From: Methanomassiliicoccaceae archaeon UBA404
Lineage (GTDB): Archaea; Thermoplasmatota; Thermoplasmata; Methanomassiliicoccales; Methanomethylophilaceae
DNA length: 43,928 bases
Reading direction: 5' to 3'
Assembly: GCA_002498605.1 (NCBI GenBank)
Contig: DAHY01000020.1
Location: forward strand, 1 to 43,928
This document shows positions 31,268 to 39,100 of this stretch, piece by piece; positions within the stretch are counted from its first letter, which is position 1; each line of letters opens with the position of its first letter. The notes under the pieces are model-generated. The model was given only the letters and a program-made list of their open reading frames with translations, was not told the DNA's origin and did no database searches. The position numbers and the translations under genes are program-made.

Positions 31268-33196
31268 TTATTGGTCAAAATCATCTTTGATATTGTCCGT
31301 GAAATCCGCGGACGGACAGGGACCGAAACATTCTCTGCAGAAAATACATTCGTCTTCGTGTATCTCCACCTTTCCGTCTTTCATGTATAACGCGCCGGGT
31401 CTGCATCTGGCGACACACAAACCGCATCCGACGCATTGTTCGGCTCTGACGATAACCTGCCAGGCATGATTCATGCGTCTTTTGGCATCGGCAACCGCGC
31501 CGGATTTCGATACGATTGCGCCGTCACGGTATATGGTGGTATAATCGGCGGAAACGTATTCCCCGTCGGGATCGACTTCAATAATCCAACCCAAGGCTCT
31601 GCAGAACGGTTTTACTTTTTCCAAATTTATCGGGCGGGAAAGAGCGGCTTCCACGCTGTATCCTATGGTACAGGGGGAATAACCGTCCTGTATTTTGATT
31701 CTCAAAGGACCGCCCTCTTCGGGAGCGGAGCGTTTTGTAAGATCCGAAACATCTTTTCCTGTCACTCTTTCCACCTCTTCTCTCATTGACGCGGGAGCGT
31801 TTTTCCATCTCCACAATCCGAATTCTTTCCATTCCGCGGGCAGACCTTTGTCCTTTGCGTAATTTTCCAGAAATTCGTCCCATTTCGTATATCTTTCATT
31901 GTTTTTCATTGCTTCGAATTCTGCCAAATCCGATGCGGGACAGAGGAAGCAACCTATTCTGTCAAGTCCGCGGGTGTACCATACGTTGTAAGGTTCCTTT
32001 TTGCTGAAAATGTACAGCCAAACGTGCATGGCTGACCAGTTCTGTATCGGCGAAGCTCCCAGCTGACCCGGGGTCCAGGGATTTCTCCAAATTCTGGATT
32101 TCGCCTTTCTGGCTTCGGATTCGTATTTCCTTTGACCGATGAACGACAAAACTCCGTCGGGGAAGTTTTTGGTTATTGCGTTCACGGTGGGGCCGAGTTT
32201 GTTGGTTTTGCAGCACCATCTGTAATCCTTTGCGGGCGGACCGAAATAAACAAGATTTCCGAAGAATGCGTCGGCGGAGGCCTTTTCTTCGATCAATTTC
32301 AAATCATGTCTTTTTACCGTGTCATGAACGAACCGAACCGTTTCATCGAATTCCAATCCCGTATCGACAAACAGCACGGGAAGTTTCAATCCAGCATCCA
32401 AGGTCAGCAATAAAGTTGCCTGACTGTCTTTTCCCCCGGAAAACGAAACTACCGCGGGCAACTTATTTTTTTCAATCGTATTTTTAATGAATCCTACGGC
32501 TTCGTTCACTCTGTCGTCTATAACGGGCCGATTGACTTCGACGACATAGTCCCAGGTATGTTTCTGCGGACGTTCGATAAGCTCTTCGGGTTTGTACCAT
32601 CTGGGTTTTACCGCGATGCCCCTTCCCCCGACCATGTCGGGTCCGTTCATTCTGGCACTTCCCGCGGCAACTATCGTGCCGTCGTTCGTTAAGATTACGA
32701 CTTCGTCCCAGGGTTTTACGTCCGGATGAGCCGAAGAAACACCGGGTGCCATGAGATTTTTACTGTCCTGAACGTATTGTACGGCGCCGTCGTCGCATAC
32801 CACGTAGCCTTTGCCGATAATGCCTTTGAGGCGCATGGCGCCCTGCATTCTCAGTATGGCCTTCCAGCCGTCACCCAAATCATATCTCATGGTTGCGACA
32901 ACCACGCCGTCGCACACAACTTCGTCCATCCGATCGAGACCGGGAACTTTGTTCAGTATCACAATGTGCCCTTCGGGCAGAACGGCTTTTCCGGAACCTT
33001 CTCCGTAAGAACGGTCCAGGGCATTTCTGATTCTTTCGATATCCCCTTCGAATGCGGGTCTCGAATCCGCGGGAGGGGTCAGAATAACTTCTTCGGTTTC
33101 GGAATCACAGATCGGACAGCGTTTGCTCTCCAGAATCGGGAGATTGCAATCACCGCACCATCTAAGGTGATTTTTTCCGAGTCTTACGGCAGCCAT
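31268..33196 (-). CDS. PAPS-reductase-like protein with Zn ribbon, PUA, PP-loop and two ferredoxin clusters
   Basis: A 642-residue multidomain protein of a type annotated in methanogens as phosphoadenosine phosphosulfate reductase. In order: a zinc ribbon (Cys14, Cys17, Cys27, Cys30); a PUA RNA-binding domain around residues 120-200; a PP-loop VVSFSGGKDSQATLL near residues 246-260; WCCKTNK followed about 85 residues later by GCFLCPAS, the CC...CxxC pattern that binds [4Fe-4S] in APS reductases; and two ferredoxin motifs, CVGCGLCVARC and CIFCRECFGPC, near the C-terminus. A PUA domain is unexpected for a sulfate-assimilation enzyme and hints at RNA. First gene of the apparent cysE-cysS-radical SAM series. 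Confidence 0.85.
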   Translation of the reverse strand: MAAVRLGKNHLRWCGDCNLPILESKRCPICDSETEEVILTPPADSRPAFEGDIERIRNALDRSYGEGSGKAVLPEGHIVILNKVPGLDRMDEVVCDGVVVATMRYDLGDGWKAILRMQGAMRLKGIIGKGYVVCDDGAVQYVQDSKNLMAPGVSSAHPDVKPWDEVVILTNDGTIVAAGSARMNGPDMVGGRGIAVKPRWYKPEELIERPQKHTWDYVVEVNRPVIDDRVNEAVGFIKNTIEKNKLPAVVSFSGGKDSQATLLLTLDAGLKLPVLFVDTGLEFDETVRFVHDTVKRHDLKLIEEKASADAFFGNLVYFGPPAKDYRWCCKTNKLGPTVNAITKNFPDGVLSFIGQRKYESEARKAKSRIWRNPWTPGQLGASPIQNWSAMHVWLYIFSKKEPYNVWYTRGLDRIGCFLCPASDLAEFEAMKNNERYTKWDEFLENYAKDKGLPAEWKEFGLWRWKNAPASMREEVERVTGKDVSDLTKRSAPEEGGPLRIKIQDGYSPCTIGYSVEAALSRPINLEKVKPFCRALGWIIEVDPDGEYVSADYTTIYRDGAIVSKSGAVADAKRRMNHAWQVIVRAEQCVGCGLCVARCRPGALYMKDGKVEIHEDECIFCRECFGPCPSADFTDNIKDDFDQ

Positions 33197-33383
33197 GTTT
33201 CATTCCATAGAACAGAGGTATTAATTTTCTTTTCCGTTCCTTTGAATCGGAACCGATGCTCTTTTTCGGTTACGCCGGCAGATTCGATATCACTGTTGTA
33301 AAATTCACTGAATCCATAGCAGTACGTAAAAAATCCGTCGAAGGAAGTTTCAGGATTAAAAATTGATTAATTGCACATAAACA

Positions 33384-33395
33384 TACATCAATGTA
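33384..33395. promoter_or_regulatory. Dyad and TATA element upstream of the OFA transporter
   Basis: TACAT-CA-ATGTA is a 12-nt dyad just upstream of an A/T-rich TATA-like stretch (about 33401-33412), which lies 38-49 nt before the start codon. The arrangement suits an operator next to a promoter. The rest of the 253-nt gap also has a smaller ATCGG-AA-CCGAT dyad (33246-33257). Confidence 0.35.
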
Positions 33396-33434
33396 CATAA
33401 TTTATTATATTTCATATTACTTGGTGGGTTAGAT

Positions 33435-33441
33435 AAAGGAG
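33435..33441 (+). promoter_or_regulatory. Strong Shine-Dalgarno of the OFA transporter
   Basis: AAAGGAG ends 8 nt before the ATG at 33450. This is one of the few strong ribosome-binding sites here ahead of a gene that begins a transcript, and it fixes the start. Confidence 0.7.
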
Positions 33442-33449
33442 ACAAATCC

Positions 33450-34646
33450 ATGGAAGGAATCCAATCTCAATTCAAAAAAAGATACGTAATACTGCTTGCG
33501 GGGATGATAATTCAGCTTTGTGCCGGCGTTATATACATGTGGGCGGTCTTCAAAAATCCCGTTTCGGCGTATTTGGAAAAATCCCAGTCGGATATTGCGT
33601 TGGTATCCTCGGTGATGCTTGCTTCCTTTGTCATCGGCATTCTGTTCGGAGGAATTCTTCAGGATAAGTACGGTCCGAAACCGATAGCGCTGCTGGGAAG
33701 CGTCATTATGTCTTCGGGAATATTCGCAACTTCTCTGATAACCCCGAACACCGCGCCGTTGATTTATCTGACGTACGGAGTAATCGGAGGACTGGGCGTA
33801 GGTATCGTTTATCCATGCACCATAACCTGTGTTCAGAAATGGTTCCCCGAAAGAAGAGGATTCGCAACCGGCGCCATGGTCGGTGCTTTCGGATTCTCGT
33901 TGGTGATATTCACTCCGCTGGCAACCTCCCTCCTGGAAGGAATGGGCGTTCCCGGCACTTTCAGAATATTCGGTATAACATTCATGATTGTATGTGTCGT
34001 ATCATCGTTGATTCTGACCAATCCCCCTGCGGGATTCGCAGTTCACGGAAATGCTTCCAATCCCGAAAAGAAACAGTACACTCCGTCGGAGATGGTCCGT
34101 ACAAAAGAATTCTATCTGATTTCGGGTTCGCTGTTCCTTGTATTGCCGGCGTTCTTCATACTCAATCCTCACCTGGTTACGTTGGCAACCGAGAGAGGTT
34201 TCACAGAATACGCAACAATGGGGGTTATGATAACGGGTCTGTTCAGCGCTCTCGGCCGTCTGCTTATAACGTGGCTGTCGGACAGAACCGGAAGAGTCGC
34301 CGCCATGGTTTTGATTGCGGTGATAACCGCGGTCGGCGTATTCGCGTTAATCGTTGCAACCGGAATGATGTTCCTTGTCTGCGTGGCGATAATATCATTG
34401 GCGTTCGGAGGAGCATCGGGGACATACGCTGCGGTCACGGCAGATCATTTCGGCACCGAGAACATGGGAACGAATTACGGGATAGTCATAATGGGATTCG
34501 GAGCCTCGGCGCTTTTGTTTCCGGTAGTATCGAACATGATATCCTCTCCCGGCGACATGACCAACGCGTTCCTTCTCGCGGCGGCCACATGTATCGCGGC
34601 TCTTGTGCTGGTACTGATGTTGAAAACTTCGGAAAACAAGACATGA
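33450..34646 (+). CDS. OFA-family major facilitator (oxalate/formate antiporter-like)
   Basis: A 398-residue, 12-helix MFS protein. The N-terminus, KKRYVILLAGMIIQLCAGVI followed by YMWAVFKNP, is the signature of the oxalate:formate antiporter (OFA) family. Next come GGILQDKYGPKPIALLG (motif A), YGVIGGLGVGIVYPCTITC and KWFPERRGFATGAMVG, all typical. OFA proteins carry small carboxylates; the substrate here is unknown, although formate would suit the formate-tetrahydrofolate ligase 13 kb away. The aminotransferase follows 44 nt downstream in the same direction. Confidence 0.88.
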   Translation: MEGIQSQFKKRYVILLAGMIIQLCAGVIYMWAVFKNPVSAYLEKSQSDIALVSSVMLASFVIGILFGGILQDKYGPKPIALLGSVIMSSGIFATSLITPNTAPLIYLTYGVIGGLGVGIVYPCTITCVQKWFPERRGFATGAMVGAFGFSLVIFTPLATSLLEGMGVPGTFRIFGITFMIVCVVSSLILTNPPAGFAVHGNASNPEKKQYTPSEMVRTKEFYLISGSLFLVLPAFFILNPHLVTLATERGFTEYATMGVMITGLFSALGRLLITWLSDRTGRVAAMVLIAVITAVGVFALIVATGMMFLVCVAIISLAFGGASGTYAAVTADHFGTENMGTNYGIVIMGFGASALLFPVVSNMISSPGDMTNAFLLAAATCIAALVLVLMLKTSENKT

Positions 34647-34690
34647 ATATTAATAATTGTTAAACCTGTTCCGACGTTGAAGGAATCGAT

Positions 34691-35899
34691 ATGAAGAAAG
34701 TACTGAAGGCTTCGAAAAAATCAATGGCAATGGATTACGCAATACGAGAGATTAACGTACCCGCCGAAGAAGCCGCCAAAGCAGGAAAAAAGATTATCGG
34801 TCTGAACATCGGAGATCCCAACAAATGGGATTTTGAAACTCCGGAATATTTCAAGGACGCCCTTCGCAAAGCGGTTGACGAAACAGACAACGGTTACGGG
34901 GATTCCCAGGGTAATCTGGATTTCAGGGAATCCATCGTCAGAAGAGAACATGCCAAACACGGCATCGACATAACCGTCAACGATGTGCATATTACCAACG
35001 GAGTCAGCGAAGGGATAAACATACTCATGGGAACCATGCTGGAGGAGGGCGACGAAGTGCTCGTGCCCGGTCCGGGATACCCTTCGTATTCTCAGTATAT
35101 CGGATTCTACGGAGGGAAAGTAGTTCCTTACCGTCAGATGGAAGAAGAGGACTGGGCGCCGGACACGGATATGATCAGAAAAAGAATCACCGACAAAACC
35201 AAAGCGTTGGTTATGATCAATCCGAACAACCCCACGGGTGCGGAGTACGAAGCGAAACACATCCGGGAAATCGGGGATATATGCGCGGAATACCAGATTC
35301 CTCTGCTTTCCGACGAAATATACGACAGACTCGCTTTCGACGGAGACTTCCATTCCGCTTCGAGACTAAGCAGTGATGTTCCGAGAATAATATTCAACGG
35401 ATTTTCTAAAGTTAATTTAATGCCCGGCTGGAGAGTCGGTTACTTTTACTACATGGACGAAAACGGTCTGATGGACGAGATACGGGAGGGGGCGATGAAA
35501 CAGCTTCGCGCAAGAATCTGTGCGAACGTTCCCTGTCAGCAGGCCGCAAAAGCATCCTTGGAAGGACCTCAGGATTATATCGTGGATATGAACCGCAAAC
35601 TGAAAGAACGTGCCGACTTCTCGTACAAGAGACTGAACGAGATTGACGGTATAGAAACCAGAAAAGCGCAGGGCGCGCTGTACATGTTCCCGAAAATCGA
35701 TCTGAGAGGACGCTGGAAATCCGACAAGGATTTTGTCCTCAACCTGATAAAGGAAGAAGGCGTGGTTCTGGTCCACGGTTCGGGATTCTGCGAAGAATTC
35801 GGAAAGGATCATTTCAGAACGATTCTGCTGCCGCCGCTGGAAACACTCGAGGAAGCCTACGACAAGCTCGACAGATTCATGAAAAGACATTCCGGTTGA
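34691..35899 (+). CDS. Class I PLP-dependent aminotransferase (alanine/aspartate type)
   Basis: A 402-residue fold-type I aminotransferase. Seen: IIGLNIGDPNKWDFETPEY, DNGYGDSQGNLDFRESI, PNNPTGAEYEAK, LLSDEIYDRL and NGFSKVNLMPGWRVGY with the PLP lysine at residue 240. The C-terminal arginine region GSGFCEEFGKDHFRT binds the substrate carboxylate in this family. Alanine or aspartate transaminase is the closest description; the amino donor cannot be resolved by reading. It may be co-transcribed with the OFA transporter. The 242-nt gap after it contains weak dyads and the next promoter. Confidence 0.9.
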   Translation: MKKVLKASKKSMAMDYAIREINVPAEEAAKAGKKIIGLNIGDPNKWDFETPEYFKDALRKAVDETDNGYGDSQGNLDFRESIVRREHAKHGIDITVNDVHITNGVSEGINILMGTMLEEGDEVLVPGPGYPSYSQYIGFYGGKVVPYRQMEEEDWAPDTDMIRKRITDKTKALVMINPNNPTGAEYEAKHIREIGDICAEYQIPLLSDEIYDRLAFDGDFHSASRLSSDVPRIIFNGFSKVNLMPGWRVGYFYYMDENGLMDEIREGAMKQLRARICANVPCQQAAKASLEGPQDYIVDMNRKLKERADFSYKRLNEIDGIETRKAQGALYMFPKIDLRGRWKSDKDFVLNLIKEEGVVLVHGSGFCEEFGKDHFRTILLPPLETLEEAYDKLDRFMKRHSG

Positions 35900-36100
35900 T
35901 TCTATTCAGGGAATCGTTTACGCTTCCGTAGCGGATACGAATCACAGAAGGATATTCGGAGTATATATCGATAGAATCAGAGATATTGTTGAATTTATAT
36001 CCGAATCGAAAATTTGACAACCTTTACCGAGGAAAAACTGCAAAAATCTGAAATTTTTGTAATAAAATTACTTCATGTTTATTGAAGCAATTTAGTGTTT

Positions 36101-36112
36101 GTTATATATAAC
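36101..36112 (+). promoter_or_regulatory. Palindromic TATA element of the giant surface protein gene
   Basis: GTTATATATAAC is a 12-nt palindrome containing a consensus-like archaeal TATA box, 30-41 nt upstream of the TTG start at 36142. Expected transcription start is near 36132-36137, giving a very short leader. A CTTCA-N7-TGAAG dyad (36071-36087) lies just upstream. Confidence 0.55.
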
Positions 36113-36141
36113 ATAACATCATATCCATCAGGGGGCTTTTT

Positions 36142-39100
36142 TTGCCGTCAAAGACAGTATACGCTACACTGATATCGATAGCCGTGTTGATTTCCGCAAC
36201 CGGGTTGATACTTGGAACAGAATCAAACGAATTTAACGTAGAGACCGATGAATTTGTGATTCCGTCTTTGTATGACGGAGCGGATCCTCCAACGTATGAA
36301 GGTTTCACATATACCGTATCCGACAATAAAATAACGATAACCGGTTACACAGGATCCGAAGTCGACATCACGATTCCATCCGAAATAGAAGGGAAGCCTG
36401 TAACCAGGATTGGTAATAGTGCCTTCAAAGACAAAAACATTGAAAATGTAGTGATATCGGGGAACGTCACCGACATCGAATCCAGTGCGTTTTACGGGTC
36501 CGGTTTGATCTCTGTAACGATTTCCGAAAGTGTTACACGTATTGCTACACAAGCATTCAGAGATTGTAAAAGTTTGGAAATCCTGGTAATGGAAGCTACT
36601 CTGTCGACCTATGGAACACAGATGTTCTTCAATTGTATAAAACTCGATAATGTAGTTTTGCCGGAAGGGTGGAAATCCATACCGGGACAGATGTTTACCC
36701 TTTGTTCAAGTTTAACGAACATAACCATACCTGAAAGCGTTACTAAGATTGATAATTACGCATTCGATCGATGTGAAAAATTGGTTGGAATCGAAATACC
36801 TTCTAATGTCACTACAATAGGCAATTGCGCATTCGAAGAATGTGTTAAGTTAGAGAATATCGTAATACCTTCCAAAGTAACATCCATCGGCTCAAAAGCC
36901 TTCGCTGATTGTAAAAAGCTGGAACGTATCAGTTTCCTGAGTGACGAAGCCCCGGGAATAACAAATGACATTTTTAAATCCAGCAATCGGGTAACAATTT
37001 ATCACAAGAAAGAAGCTACGGGATTCGATCAAGGAATATGGGGCAGTCTCTCTGTCACTAAAGTTCCGGTCCCTGCATTGAATATAATCGACGAGCTGGA
37101 AGCAAAGTCGGAAAATTCCAACAGTATTCGTTTAAGTTGGACATTTTCCGACACGGCTGATGAAGTATATAGCAGCGGAATACCTCTGACACATCAGATA
37201 TTTTACAAGATTACAGACAGCGAAGAATGGATTGAATACACCGGAACAATAGATATCGATATGAGCACATTTTCTATTCTGCTGAATGACGTATATGGCA
37301 TAGGTCCAACCGAATTTAAGATGGTTATTTCAGAAGAATATTTGGGTCAATCCGTTGAATACGGACCTGTAATAACTCAATATCTGATGACGTGGAACAT
37401 TAATGGGATAGAAGATGCAAAGTATCTTGATAATGGAGCCGTACTTGAAATCCCGAAGAAAGCAGGCTATAAACTCAGCGATATGCCCGTATGCCTCAAT
37501 ATGCCGACGGAAGATTTGAGCATAACCGCATCATGGGTACAGATTGTATACACAATAGTTTTTGAAAATGAGGATGGTACATATTTCCAAGATTCTATTT
37601 CAAACAAATATTACGGAGATGTGGTGGTTATACCGGCACTTTCCGATAAAGCAGGATATAAACCCGGGGTATGGGTCATTAAAGGAACCGCAATTGAAAT
37701 CACAGATTTCAATGACTTATGGGGTTATGCCGGTCAAACCATCGAAGATACAATTACTCTGACTGCCATTTATAAACCAATAGAATACACCGTAGAATTT
37801 GTAACCGAAGATGGAATCGCACCGGATTCTATTGAGGTGTACTTCAAAGATCCCGAATCCGGAGAATTACCGGCTGTCAATCAAAAGACGGGATATAACG
37901 GAAAATGGATAATCTCGGGAACCGATATTGAAATTGAAAATTTTGATGACATCTGGGATAACATAGGCCAAGCCGTCGGAACTGTCATCACTCTGAAGGC
38001 TGAATACGAATCGATTGTATACATCATCGAGTTCAATTCGATGAAAGGCGAATATATTGGTTCAATCGAAGCTGATGTAACCGGGCCCTTGAGCGGTTTC
38101 CCGGATACTCCCGTAGAATCAGGTTATGAATTTAAGGGCTGGTATATCGGCACGGTGAAAATCGAAGATGGCGTAACCGAACTTTCGGAATATCTCATCA
38201 ACGAAGGTGTCGGAACAGTCATTATAACCGTGGCAAATTACAAAATCATCGTCGATGAAGATGATATCAAAGAGGCTGTACTGAAGAACGATTATCTTAC
38301 GGGATATATCGGCATGGGGCATGAACACAATAAAAATCAAACCCCTCTTAAATCGGATGTTCTGAACGGACTCGACGAATCCGTCAATGAGATCGAATAT
38401 AAAATCAGTGTCGAAATAATGAGTGGAAAATACTTCAGGCACACTCTGACGCTGACCACGGTATCTAACGGCCATTTCGAATATGCCGATGCGAATACGT
38501 ATAAAATATTTGTAAAACTCGATGACGAAAATTCCGTATGGGCAGAGGGAACAGTTCTGGCAAATGATGTTTTTGAAATAGAATGGACCATAATGCCCAA
38601 AAACATCGAAGACGAAGACGTCACAGCGGAAATATCATTCGCGGACGGAGAATTTGCGGCCGAAATCAAAGTTTTCTATAACGGATCGGAGAATCCCTAT
38701 ATTTTGGGGACGAACGATTATGAAATCGACACTTCAGACTCCGCCAGAATAGTTGTAAACGGTAAGGGTAATTACACCGGGGAGAAGACCTTCGAGATAT
38801 ACACAATAGTATTTGTTGATGAAAACGGAAATCCGGTAAAAGATGAAAACGGAGATGTAATAAGCGACATAACCAACCTTCAAATGGGTGACGAAGTAAC
38901 CTTCATAGATTCTGAAAAGAACGGTTATGAGTTCTTCGGATGGTCAATCACTGTTTTCGATGAGCAAGGAGAATATGAATACACGGAAGATGCCGACAAA
39001 TCCACCATTTGGTTCTCCGTAGTTGATGAAAATAACGTAATTACCGTAACTGCAAAGTTCAAAGTAATCGTTGACGTGGAATACGTCAGGGAACTGTTAC

